DNA of 64,000 nucleotides from Desulfovibrio legallii (GTDB lineage Bacteria > Desulfobacterota > Desulfovibrionia > Desulfovibrionales > Desulfovibrionaceae), in NCBI RefSeq assembly GCF_004309735.1, contig NZ_SIXC01000007.1:93839-157838 (forward strand), in the 5' to 3' direction. Each line of letters begins with the position of its first letter. Positions within the stretch are counted from its first letter, which is position 1. Of this stretch, positions 16,731-26,512 are shown piece after piece. A model generated the notes under the pieces. It was not told the origin of the DNA. It made no database searches and saw only the letters and a program-made list of their open reading frames with translations. A program made the position numbers and the translations under genes.

Positions 16731-17882
16731 ATGAAACGCGGTTGCACACAGTGCGGTGAATGCCTCAACGTCTGTCCGGTCTATGCCCTGTTCAAGCGCG
16801 AAGAATACGCCCCCAAGGGCAAACGTCTGCTTATGGAACCCCTGGACGCCGAATACGGCGACGCCGCCACGGCCCAGCTCTCCTGGGAGCGCGTCCGCCA
16901 GCTGGCCCGGCTCTGCGCCGGTTGCGGACGCTGTCAGCGCGTCTGCGCGCGCAAGCTCTCCACCAGTGAGCTGCTGGCCGACGCGCGGGCCAGAAATCCC
17001 CATTGGACGCAGAACCTCTGGGAGATATGGATCCGCCGGGCCGGGCCCCTCTGGCCCCTGGCCGGAAAAATCGCCATGCTCGCGCCCGACGCGGCCGTGC
17101 CTGAAGGGCTGCGTTCCTCTCTGGCCACAGCCCGTGCCCTGGTGGATCTGCCCGCCATTAAGCCCTGGCTCATCCTGACGCCGACACAAAAAAAACCGGG
17201 CACGCCCGTGGTCTTGTTCAGCGGCTGTACCGCCGTCAACGCCCGTCCGCGCTGGATCGCCAAGGCGCGGGAGCTGCTCGCCACCTGGGGCTACCAGGTG
17301 CTGGACAGCTCCGGCTTTACCTGTTGCGGCGGCACCCTGCACCACGCGGGACGCTACAAGGCCCAGGACGAGGTGCGCCAAAAAAATATCCAGGTCTGGC
17401 GCGACCTCGGCCGCCCCCTGGTGGCGAGCTTCTGCGCCTCGTGCAAACACAGTCTGGACGAATACGCCGCGGTGCTGCCCGAAGACGAAGCCGCCCAATG
17501 GAAGGAAAAATGCCGGGGTCTGTCGGCCCTGCTAGAGCAGCCCCGCCTGCACGCCACAGCGGATGCGCCAACCGCGGTGGCCTACCACCAGCCCTGCCAC
17601 TGGGGCACAGCCGACCCGGACCTGCCCTTGCTCCAACAGGGCCTGCCGGAGCTGAAAAAAGGCGCGGGCCTGTGCTGCGGCATGGGCGGCATTCTGAAAA
17701 TGAGCAATCCGGATCTTTCCATGGACATGGCCCGCAAATGCCTGGAGGGCTTTGCTCCTGAGGCCCGTCACGTCATCACCGGCTGCAGCGGCTGCGTCAT
17801 GCAGCTTTCTTCCGTGGCCACCGCAAAAAATAAGGAGGTACGCCACTGGCTGGATATCGTTGCCGTGGAAGCCGGAGCCTGA
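16731..17882 (+). CDS. GlcF-like iron-sulfur subunit with cysteine-rich CCG domains
   Basis: The 383-residue protein has an N-terminal pair of 4Fe-4S motifs (CTQCGECLNVCP and CAGCGRCQRVCARK). Two HdrB/GlpC-type cysteine-rich domains follow, marked by CCGGTLHHAGRY near residue 203 and CCGMGGILKMSN near 318, with further cysteines SGCTAV, CASCKHS, HQPCHWG and TGCSGCVMQL. Such proteins accept electrons from an FAD dehydrogenase such as the one encoded one base upstream and pass them on to quinone or other carriers. The start at 16731 is chosen because MKRGCTQCGEC follows GGGTATTAAG. The in-frame upstream codons overlap glcD. Confidence 0.87.
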   Translation: MKRGCTQCGECLNVCPVYALFKREEYAPKGKRLLMEPLDAEYGDAATAQLSWERVRQLARLCAGCGRCQRVCARKLSTSELLADARARNPHWTQNLWEIWIRRAGPLWPLAGKIAMLAPDAAVPEGLRSSLATARALVDLPAIKPWLILTPTQKKPGTPVVLFSGCTAVNARPRWIAKARELLATWGYQVLDSSGFTCCGGTLHHAGRYKAQDEVRQKNIQVWRDLGRPLVASFCASCKHSLDEYAAVLPEDEAAQWKEKCRGLSALLEQPRLHATADAPTAVAYHQPCHWGTADPDLPLLQQGLPELKKGAGLCCGMGGILKMSNPDLSMDMARKCLEGFAPEARHVITGCSGCVMQLSSVATAKNKEVRHWLDIVAVEAGA

Positions 17883-17950
17883 CCGAGCCCGCGACAATGA
17901 AAAAAAATACACGCTAACCCCGCCTTCTGGGCGGATGAGGGGGCGCCTTA

Positions 17951-19414
17951 ATGGCAAATAAATTTGAAGAATACGGTAAAAAATACGGCACTGTGGTCGC
18001 CGTGCTGGTGGCGCTGCTGGTGTGGTGTCTGCCCACACCGGAAGGCATGAACCTGACCCAGCACAAGCTGCTGAGCATCTTTTCCGGCGCGGTCATCCTC
18101 TGGGTAACACTGAGCGTATCCGTGGCCACCAGCAGCTTCATCATCGTTTCCCTGCTCTACTTCTGGGTGGGCAACGCCGAGGGCGCTCTCAAGGGCGGTT
18201 CGCTGGTCCACAATGCGGGCTTCGCCCTTTCCGGCTTCGCCTCCCCGGCCCTGTGGATGCTTATCACCGGCTTCATCATTTCCATTGCCATGACGGAAAC
18301 GGGCATGGCACGCCGGGTGGCCCTGCACCTTATGCGCATGTTCGGCAAAACGCCGGGCGGGGCCATTCTCGCGCCCATGATCGCCAACCTGCTGGTGGCG
18401 CCCCTGACCCCTTCCAACACCGCCCGCACCGCCGCCATGCTGCCCATTGTGGAAGGCGTGGCCCAGGCCTACCGCGTGGAGCCCGGCAAAAGCAATTTCG
18501 GCAAAGCCCTGTTCCTCGCCAATACCTTTGCCTCCAACATTACGGCGGGCGGCTTTCTCACGGCCACCATCCCCAACCCCATTGCCATCGGCATGATTGT
18601 GGCCGCCCTGGGCACGGCCGCATCCGTGACCTCCTGGGGCTTCTGGGCGCTGGCCGCCCTACCCACCACGCTCATCGTGCTCATCGGCAGCCAGTACGTG
18701 GTGCGCTGGCTCTTCCCGCCCGAAATGAAAACCATCCCCGGCGGGCTGGAATATGTGGAAACCGAACTGCGCGCCATGGGGCCCACCAGCCCGCGCGAAA
18801 AAAAGGCCCTGCTCTTCTTCAGCCTGGCGCTCATCCTCTGGGCCTCGGATATGTGGCACCACTTCAATTCCACCATGGTGGCCTTTGTGGTCAGCACGCT
18901 CATCCTGCTGCCCAAGGTGGGCGTGCTTTCCTGGAAGGAAGCGCAAAAATCCATCCCGTGGGAGCTGTTCGTCTACTTCGGCGGCGTCATTACCCTGAGC
19001 AACGTACTGACCAAGACCAAAGCCTTTGAGTGGGTCATCAAGTCCGGCATCACGGGCCTGGGCCTGACCCATGTGGACATGATGCCTCTGATGATCGGCC
19101 TTATGGGCTTTACCATCTTCAGCCACATCATCTGGTCCACCACCACGGCCATGGCCGGCGTCATGATCCCCATCTACATCGGTCTGGCGCAGAGCTTCGG
19201 CTTTCCCGTGGCCGGCTTTGTGCTGCCCCAGGCCATCCTCATGGGCTACGCCCTGTTCCTGCCCTTCAACACTATGGGCAACATCATCATGTTCGGCGCA
19301 GGCTATTATACGGTAAGCGACCAGCTCAAGGCCGCCTTTGCCGTGGGCCTGTTTGCCTGGGCGGCCTGGGCGCTCACCGCTGTGGCCTGGTTTCCCATTA
19401 TCGGCCTGTACTGA
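17951..19414 (+). CDS. DASS (SLC13-type) dicarboxylate/anion permease
   Basis: The 487-residue integral membrane protein has about a dozen hydrophobic segments and two half-repeats, each with a substrate/sodium loop. The first half has the diagnostic SNT motif in PLTPSNTARTAAMLPI near residue 156, and the second half has IWSTTTAMAGVMIPIYI near 395. This is the DASS family (citrate, succinate, 2-oxoglutarate, tartrate and related anions). Its place after kor-suc-glc suggests uptake of a hydroxy- or dicarboxylate, or substrate/succinate exchange. Start follows a GGGGGC purine-rich stretch. The 68-base gap from glcF contains a C/G inverted repeat (CGCCTTCTGGGCGG) that could be a weak hairpin. 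Confidence 0.87.
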   Translation: MANKFEEYGKKYGTVVAVLVALLVWCLPTPEGMNLTQHKLLSIFSGAVILWVTLSVSVATSSFIIVSLLYFWVGNAEGALKGGSLVHNAGFALSGFASPALWMLITGFIISIAMTETGMARRVALHLMRMFGKTPGGAILAPMIANLLVAPLTPSNTARTAAMLPIVEGVAQAYRVEPGKSNFGKALFLANTFASNITAGGFLTATIPNPIAIGMIVAALGTAASVTSWGFWALAALPTTLIVLIGSQYVVRWLFPPEMKTIPGGLEYVETELRAMGPTSPREKKALLFFSLALILWASDMWHHFNSTMVAFVVSTLILLPKVGVLSWKEAQKSIPWELFVYFGGVITLSNVLTKTKAFEWVIKSGITGLGLTHVDMMPLMIGLMGFTIFSHIIWSTTTAMAGVMIPIYIGLAQSFGFPVAGFVLPQAILMGYALFLPFNTMGNIIMFGAGYYTVSDQLKAAFAVGLFAWAAWALTAVAWFPIIGLY

Positions 19415-19432
19415 CAAGGAGACAAAGCAAAA

Positions 19433-20713
19433 ATGAGTACAACGCGCAAACCCTTACCGCCCATGGCCCGCGTGCGCCAGAGCTTCACGCGCCCCAGGGT
19501 GGACGACCCCGTTGCCGCAATGACTGCCCAGATGCGTCGCCTTGCGCCGCGCATCCAGGCCGGCGCTACAGTGGGCATTACCGCCGGCAGCCGCGGCATC
19601 CAGAACATCTGCCCCATGCTGGCAGCCGCCATCGCCGTGGTGCGCGAGTGCGGCGCAACCCCCGTGCTGCTGGCCGCCATGGGCAGCCACGGCGGTGGTA
19701 CGGCCCAGGGGCAGAAAGAGGTTCTCGACAGTCTGGGCATTACCGAACAAAACATGGGCGTCAAGGTTATTACCTGCGACACCTGCCGCAGCATCGGCCA
19801 GACTCCGGACGGGCTCGTGGCCTATATGCTGGATTCGGCCTTTTCCGTGGACGCCATCATCCCTATAAACCGCGTCAAGACCCACACCTCCTTCAAGGGC
19901 TGTGTGGAAAGCGGCATGTGCAAAAAACTGGTGGTGGGTCTGGGCGGCCCTGGCGGGGCCGGGCAGTTTCACAGCCTGGGGCAATCCCAGTTGCCGCGCC
20001 TGCTGGTAGATGTGGCCAAGATCATTCTGAAAAAGATGCCCGTCATCGGCGGCGTGGCCATTGTGGAAAATGCCTATGAAGAAACAGCGCTTATTGAAGC
20101 CCTGCCCGCTGAGGCTATGATTGAGCGGGAAGTGGAGCTGCTTGCCTGGTCCAAGACCCTCATGCCCGCCCTGCCCGTGGACAGCCTGCACGGCCTGGTG
20201 GTGGAAGAAATGGGCAAAAACTTCAGCGGCACGGGGGTAGACACCAACATTATCGGCCGCCTGCGCATTACCGGCGAAGCCGAACCGGCAAGCCCGAAGA
20301 TCCGTTACGTTTCCGTGCTGGACCTCACGGAGGAATCCCACGGCAACGCCACAGGCATAGGCTTGGTGGATTTCACTACCCAGAAGCTGGTGGACAAGGT
20401 GGACCGTAAGGCCACCTACCTCAACAACCTCACCACCACCTTTGTGACCCGGGCCTTTCTGCCCACGTGGTATGACACGGAGCAGGAAGCCCTGGAAACC
20501 ATGATGTTCTGCCTGCGGAGCATTCCAGAGGATCAGTTGCGCCTGGTGCGGGTGCCCAACACCCTCTACCTCACAGAATTCTTTGCCACCGAGGCCGTAC
20601 TGCGCGAACTTACGGATACAGAACGTTTTAGCCTGGTGCACGAGCCGCGCCCGGTACGCTTTGACGCCCAGGGAGAATTGCTGGACCGCATCGGCAGACC
20701 CCACCAGGATTGA
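19433..20713 (+). CDS. LarA-like protein (lactate racemase fold)
   Basis: This 426-residue protein of the DUF2088/LarA superfamily is preceded by AAGGAGA. It keeps a GSHGGGT turn near residue 83, then KTH, CKK and QFHS spread over about 30 residues (residues 154-184). In Lactiplantibacillus LarA the functional residues are His108 (GSH), His174, Lys184 (pincer attachment) and His200 (nickel ligand), so this layout is strikingly parallel. LarA homologues racemise or epimerise 2-hydroxy acids with a nickel-pincer nucleotide. Here it closes an operon with a stereospecific flavin hydroxyacid dehydrogenase, where a racemase would be useful. LarB/LarC/LarE are not in the window. The C-terminal half differs from classical LarA, so enzymatic activity is inference. 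Confidence 0.65.
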   Translation: MSTTRKPLPPMARVRQSFTRPRVDDPVAAMTAQMRRLAPRIQAGATVGITAGSRGIQNICPMLAAAIAVVRECGATPVLLAAMGSHGGGTAQGQKEVLDSLGITEQNMGVKVITCDTCRSIGQTPDGLVAYMLDSAFSVDAIIPINRVKTHTSFKGCVESGMCKKLVVGLGGPGGAGQFHSLGQSQLPRLLVDVAKIILKKMPVIGGVAIVENAYEETALIEALPAEAMIEREVELLAWSKTLMPALPVDSLHGLVVEEMGKNFSGTGVDTNIIGRLRITGEAEPASPKIRYVSVLDLTEESHGNATGIGLVDFTTQKLVDKVDRKATYLNNLTTTFVTRAFLPTWYDTEQEALETMMFCLRSIPEDQLRLVRVPNTLYLTEFFATEAVLRELTDTERFSLVHEPRPVRFDAQGELLDRIGRPHQD

Positions 20714-20743
20714 TGCCCATCCATTGACATATGCAATATAAAT

Positions 20744-20787
20744 CGGCGTCACGTCGCACGAAGGAATGCCCGTGCGGCGTGACGCCG
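20744..20787. terminator. Hairpin terminator between convergent genes
   Basis: 17-base arms 20744-20760 and 20771-20787 pair with one mismatch around a 10-base loop. The plus side continues GTTGTGCTTT, a weak U tract. It separates the LarA-like gene from the chemoreceptor on the opposite strand. Confidence 0.65.
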
Positions 20788-20814
20788 GTTGTGCTTTGCA
20801 AAAGCCTTGTGGGC

Positions 20815-22914
20815 TTAGCCCCGTTTCATATCAGCGACAAGATCGCTCAGACGGCGGGCCTGGGCCGCCAGTTCGGCCACAGCCTTGGCCGCTTCGTCCA
20901 TGGCGGTGGCAGTTTGCCCGGACATGTCGTTGACCTGGACTATGGACTGGTTAATCTCCTCGCTGGCGGCGGATTGCTGCTCGCTGGCCGTGGCAATGGC
21001 GCTGACCTGGTCCGCCGCGCCGCCTACGCTCTCCACAATCTGGTGCAGGGCCGCGCCGGAATCCTGCGCATATCTGGTGGCTTTTTCCACCGCGCCCAGA
21101 GCTGAATCCATGGCCTCCACGCTCTGGGCCGTGCTTTCCTGAATGGCCTTGATGGCGTTGCCCACATCATTGGTGGAGGCCATGGTCTTTTCGGCCAATT
21201 TGCGCACTTCGTCGGCCACCACGGCAAAGCCGCGCCCCGCCTCACCGGCGCGGGCCGCCTCAATGGCCGCATTGAGGGCCAGCAGATTGGTCTGGTCCGC
21301 TATATCCGAAATGACGCCCATAATCTTGCTGATGGACAGGGCGTGCTCGTTAAGTTTGCCCATGTCGTCCTTAAGGGCCAGCGAAACGGAATGCACTTCG
21401 CCAATGCTCTCCAGAGCGCCGCGCACGATTTCGGCTCCATTGGTGGCGCTGACACGGGTGTTTTCCGCAGCGCCGGAGGCCTCAGCGGCATTTTTGGCCA
21501 CTTCCTGCACGGTGGCGTTCATTTCGTTCATGGCTGTAGCGGCTTCGCCCAGGCGTTGTGCCGAGGCGGAGGCCCCCCGGTTGACCTGCTCCACCTGGGC
21601 CGCCAGCTGACTGGATGCACTGGAAATAACGCTGACCACCTCTTCCAGTTGGCCGGCGGCGGCAAGCATGCCTTCCTGCTTGGCGCTTTCGGCCTGTCGG
21701 GCCGCTTCTTCGGCCCTGGCCGTGGCCTGTCGGGCTTCTTCCCCGGCCTGCTCCGCCGCCTGGGTCTTGGCTGCGCTTTCGTCCAGCAATTGTTTGATGT
21801 TGCCCACCATGTGGCCCATGGCCTGCCCCAGCACGCTGAATTCGTCCCCGCGACGCCGGGCCGTGTCCAGCAGGGTATTTTCCTTGGCGTCCAACTCCAG
21901 ACGGCCCCCGGCCACGGCTTCGGCCAAGGAGGAAATGCCGCCCAAAAGCCGCACGATGCCCCGCACGACCCAAAAAATAATAAAGCCCACCAGCAACGCG
22001 CAGCCCAGAGTCAGCAATGCGCTGTTGCCCAGCATATCGCGCACGGGGCTGAAAATTTCTTCCCGGTCAAACTCCACGCACAAAACCCAGCCTTCCACGG
22101 GCATCGTTCTGTAATAAAGGCCCTTTTCCTCCCCTTGCGCGTTGACAAAACGGGTACGGCCCTGCCCCTGCCGCAACAGTTCCTGCACATGGGGGCTGGC
22201 GCTTTCGTCCTTGCCCATGCGCTTGATGTCGGAGTGCAGCACCATATGGCCTTTGAGATCATAGGCATAGACCTGCCCTTTGCTGCCCACCTTGATCAAA
22301 TTGGTGGTGCCGGCAGCCAAGTCGGCGTTGGCAATGCCCGCCATCACAATGGCCGCCACCCTGCCGTCGCGCTTGATGGGAAAAGCCACTACCGTGGCCG
22401 TCTTGCCCGTAGCAGCGCTGATGATGCCTTCAACGCAGGGCTCACCCTGCCGTGCCTTGGCATAGTAGCTCCGGTCGGCAAAGCTGGTGCCGACAAATTT
22501 TTCACTGGCCTGGGTCGCGCCTTTGAGATGGTGCCCCAGCACTGTGCCATCCGGAGCCAGCAACCCGGCAAAATAAACGCTGCGGTTGTTGTCCGTAAAG
22601 GAGCGCAGGGCCTGATCCGTGCGCTGGGCCAGCCTGCCCTGCAAAAGATCCGGATCGTCGCCGCGCTCATAGGCGTCGATGTAATCGCTGATACGCTGAT
22701 TTTCTGAAAGCGTCTTCAGCGATTCCGTAAGCCCCAGGAAGACGCCGTTCAGACCAATGCTCTGACTTTCCAGCAGGGCGGTCATATCCGTACGGATCTG
22801 CCCGCGCAGGGCTTGCTCCGCCATTTTGTAGCTTACCCCCGCCACCAGAAGCAGCCCGGCAATGGCCGGCAGCAGTATTCCCAACAATATTTTTTTCAAC
22901 AAACCGATTTTCAC
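20815..22914 (-). CDS. Methyl-accepting chemotaxis protein with Cache-type periplasmic sensor
   Basis: The 699-residue receptor has an N-terminal membrane anchor ([17 protein letters not shown]). A periplasmic dCache-like sensor spans about residues 35-285 ([45 protein letters not shown]). Next come a second membrane segment ([18 protein letters not shown] near residue 297), a HAMP-like linker, and a long signalling domain with the hairpin tip [21 protein letters not shown]. The start codon is GTG (22912-22914 complement), supported by AAGGGGAG ten bases upstream. It would tune the flagellar CheA pathway to an external ligand. Its location between the hydroxy-acid operon and nif does not reveal the ligand. 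Confidence 0.9.
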   Translation of the reverse strand: MKIGLLKKILLGILLPAIAGLLLVAGVSYKMAEQALRGQIRTDMTALLESQSIGLNGVFLGLTESLKTLSENQRISDYIDAYERGDDPDLLQGRLAQRTDQALRSFTDNNRSVYFAGLLAPDGTVLGHHLKGATQASEKFVGTSFADRSYYAKARQGEPCVEGIISAATGKTATVVAFPIKRDGRVAAIVMAGIANADLAAGTTNLIKVGSKGQVYAYDLKGHMVLHSDIKRMGKDESASPHVQELLRQGQGRTRFVNAQGEEKGLYYRTMPVEGWVLCVEFDREEIFSPVRDMLGNSALLTLGCALLVGFIIFWVVRGIVRLLGGISSLAEAVAGGRLELDAKENTLLDTARRRGDEFSVLGQAMGHMVGNIKQLLDESAAKTQAAEQAGEEARQATARAEEAARQAESAKQEGMLAAAGQLEEVVSVISSASSQLAAQVEQVNRGASASAQRLGEAATAMNEMNATVQEVAKNAAEASGAAENTRVSATNGAEIVRGALESIGEVHSVSLALKDDMGKLNEHALSISKIMGVISDIADQTNLLALNAAIEAARAGEAGRGFAVVADEVRKLAEKTMASTNDVGNAIKAIQESTAQSVEAMDSALGAVEKATRYAQDSGAALHQIVESVGGAADQVSAIATASEQQSAASEEINQSIVQVNDMSGQTATAMDEAAKAVAELAAQARRLSDLVADMKRG

Positions 22915-24166
<1,252 letters not shown>

Positions 24167-24194
24167 CACCCCAAAGCCATTACGGAGAACCCCC

Positions 24195-24518
24195 ATGCAA
24201 ATGATCCGCACCATCATCCGCCCCGAAAAAACCACAGAAGTGCTTTCCGAGCTGCTGGCCGCGGGCTTCCCCGCCGTGACCAAGCTCGATGTGGTGGGCC
24301 GGGGCAAACAAAAGGGCATCATGGTCGGCGACATCCAGTATGACGAAATCCCCAAGCAGATGCTCATGCTGGTGGTCAGCGACGAGGATAAGGACGACGC
24401 CGTCCGCGTGATTCTGCGCACTGCCAAAACCGGCGACGGGCACTACGGCGACGGCCGCATCTTTGTGGCCCCCGTAAGCGAATCCTGGACCATCAGCAGC
24501 GGCAAGTCCGGGCTTTAG
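24195..24518 (+). CDS. nifI1: Nitrogenase-specific PII-family regulator NifI1
   Basis: The 107-residue GlnB-family protein has the PII core (MIRTIIRPEKTTEVLSELL, GDGRIFVAPVSES) but a short T-loop region (GIMVGDIQYDEIPKQ) that differs from uridylylated GlnB/GlnK. Its position between nifH and nifD, paired with a second PII-like gene, is the hallmark of NifI1/NifI2 in methanogens and anaerobic bacteria. There the pair binds 2-oxoglutarate and ATP and reversibly inhibits nitrogenase when ammonium appears. The start at 24195 has GGAGAAC upstream. Confidence 0.93.
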   Translation: MQMIRTIIRPEKTTEVLSELLAAGFPAVTKLDVVGRGKQKGIMVGDIQYDEIPKQMLMLVVSDEDKDDAVRVILRTAKTGDGHYGDGRIFVAPVSESWTISSGKSGL

Positions 24519-24527
24519 GAGGCCGTC

Positions 24528-24905
24528 ATGCAGGAAATAGTAGCAATGGTCCGCGCCAATATGGTGGCCCCCACCAAGGAGGCCCTGGCCAAGGCGGGCT
24601 GCCCCTCCTTCACGTGCATGAAGTGCCTGGGCCGGGGCAAAAAGGGCATGGACCCCGCGACCCTGCGCATGGTCATGGAAAGCGGCGAACTGCCCCGAAC
24701 CCCCGACGGCGAAGCCCTTACAGAAGTGGGCCGCCTTATCCCCAAGCGCCTGTTCAACATCTGCGTGCCCGACGACAAAGCGGCAGCCGTGGTGCAGGCC
24801 ATCATCGCCGCCAACAGCACGGGCCATCCCGGCGACGGAAAGATCTTCGTCATGCCGGTGGGGGAATCCTATGTGGTCCGCACCGGTGAGCGCACCGACG
24901 CATAA
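24528..24905 (+). CDS. nifI2: Nitrogenase-specific PII-family regulator NifI2
   Basis: The 125-residue PII-family protein is longer than NifI1 because of a larger T-loop stretch. That stretch contains a CxxC pair (FTCMKCLGRGKKG), and the core continues LIPKRLFNICVPDDKAAAVVQAII and GDGKIFVMPVGES. It forms the inhibitory complex with NifI1 that blocks electron transfer to NifDK. RBS AGGAGG sits at the nifI1 stop, 9 bases upstream. Together with NifI1 it shows that nitrogenase here is switched off by direct protein binding rather than by a DraT/DraG system, neither of which is seen. Confidence 0.93.
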   Translation: MQEIVAMVRANMVAPTKEALAKAGCPSFTCMKCLGRGKKGMDPATLRMVMESGELPRTPDGEALTEVGRLIPKRLFNICVPDDKAAAVVQAIIAANSTGHPGDGKIFVMPVGESYVVRTGERTDA

Positions 24906-24919
24906 GGAAGGTAACGAGT

Positions 24920-26512
24920 ATGACAATGGACGCCAACGCCGTAGTGCTGGAGCGCTACAACGCCAAGGTTTTCAAAAATCGCAAGGAGCATATGCTCCGG
25001 GTTGATCCCGCGGCGGAACAGCAAATCATCGCCAACACCCGCGCCATTCCCGGCATCATGACCAACCGCGGCTGCTGTTACGCGGGCTGCAAAGGCGTGG
25101 TGCTGGGCCCCATCAAGGATATGGTTCTCATCACCCACGGCCCCGTGGGCTGCGGCTTCTACAGCTGGGGCACCCGTCGCAACAAAGCCAAGGCCGAAGG
25201 GGACGACCCCAACTTCATCCAGTACTGCTTCACTACCGACCTGCAGGAGCCGGACATCGTCTTCGGCGGCACCAAGAAGCTCAAGAAAGCCATTGATGAA
25301 GTCATGGAGCTTATGCACCCCAAGACCATCATGATTGCCGCCACCTGCCCCGTGGGCCTCATCGGCGACGACATCCAGGCCGTAGCCGCCGAAGCGGAAA
25401 AGGAATACGGCATCCGCTGCGTGGCCTACAGCTGTGAAGGCTACAAAGGCGTGAGCCAGTCCGCCGGCCACCATATCGCCAACAACGGCCTGATGAAAAA
25501 AGTCATCGGCACCGGCAGCTACGAACCGGCCACCAAGTACACCGTCAACATTCTTGGCGAATACAACATCGGCGGCGACGGCTGGGAACAGGAACGCGTC
25601 CTTAGGAAGATCGGCTATGAAGTGGTCTCCATCTTCACCGGCGATGGTTCGGTGGAGCGCATCGCCAGTTCCCACAAGGCCAACCTCAACCTGGTCCAGT
25701 GCCACCGCTCCATCAACTACATCGCCGAAATGATGAAAACCAAGTACGGCGTGGACTGGCTTAAGGTCAACTTCATCGGCCTTGAAGGCACCATTGAAAG
25801 CCTGCGGCACATGGCCGCCTACTTTGGCGACCCGGCCCTTATCCAGCGCACGGAAGAAGTCATCGCCGAAGAACTGGCCGAAATCCAGGACCAGATGGCC
25901 GCCTACAAAGCCCGCCTCAACGGCAAGACCGCCGCGCTCTTTGTGGGCGGCAGCCGCTCGCACCATTACCAGGGCCTGCTCAAGGAACTGGGCGTAAGCA
26001 CCGTGCTGGCGGGCTACGAATTCGGCCACCGCGACGACTACGAAGGCCGCGAAATCCTCCCCAATATCAAGGAAGACGCGGACAGTAAAAACATCGAACA
26101 CCTGGAAGTGAGCAAAGACGAACAAAAATACCATGCCTTCCTCACCCAGGAGCAGTACGACAAGCTGGCCGCAACCATCCCGCTGGAAAAGTACGACGGC
26201 ATGATCCGCGATATGGCCGCCGGGTCCTATGTGGTGGACGACCTGAACATGTACGAGGCCGATAAGTTTGTGGAAGTGCTCAAGCCGGACATCTTCTTCT
26301 CCGGCATTAAGGATAAATACGCCCTGCAAAAGGCCGGAACCCTTTCCCGCCAGCTGCACTGCTATGACTACAGCGGGCCCTATGCGGGCTTCAAGGGCGC
26401 CGTGCAGTTCGGCCACGACGTCTGCATGGGCTACTTCACCCCCGCGTGGCACATGGTCACCCCGCCCTGGAAGACCCGCGCCACCCTGCAAGGCTCTGTG
26501 GGAGAAAAGTAA
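24920..26512 (+). CDS. nifD: Nitrogenase molybdenum-iron protein alpha chain
   Basis: The 530-residue alpha subunit retains the P-cluster cysteines near residues 57, 78 and 143 (YAGCKG, GPVGCG, AATCPVG). It also keeps the active-site glutamine and histidine near 180 and 184 (GVSQSAGHH), and the FeMo-cofactor ligands Cys near 261 (NLVQCHRS) and His near 480 (LHCYDYSGPY). It is about 40 residues longer than the Azotobacter chain because of an insertion around residues 385-435, typical of the Clostridium/anaerobe NifD group. All catalytic residues are intact, so a functional molybdenum enzyme is expected. Start MTMDANA follows AAGGAAGG. The stop overlaps the first base of nifK. Confidence 0.96.
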   Translation: MTMDANAVVLERYNAKVFKNRKEHMLRVDPAAEQQIIANTRAIPGIMTNRGCCYAGCKGVVLGPIKDMVLITHGPVGCGFYSWGTRRNKAKAEGDDPNFIQYCFTTDLQEPDIVFGGTKKLKKAIDEVMELMHPKTIMIAATCPVGLIGDDIQAVAAEAEKEYGIRCVAYSCEGYKGVSQSAGHHIANNGLMKKVIGTGSYEPATKYTVNILGEYNIGGDGWEQERVLRKIGYEVVSIFTGDGSVERIASSHKANLNLVQCHRSINYIAEMMKTKYGVDWLKVNFIGLEGTIESLRHMAAYFGDPALIQRTEEVIAEELAEIQDQMAAYKARLNGKTAALFVGGSRSHHYQGLLKELGVSTVLAGYEFGHRDDYEGREILPNIKEDADSKNIEHLEVSKDEQKYHAFLTQEQYDKLAATIPLEKYDGMIRDMAAGSYVVDDLNMYEADKFVEVLKPDIFFSGIKDKYALQKAGTLSRQLHCYDYSGPYAGFKGAVQFGHDVCMGYFTPAWHMVTPPWKTRATLQGSVGEK

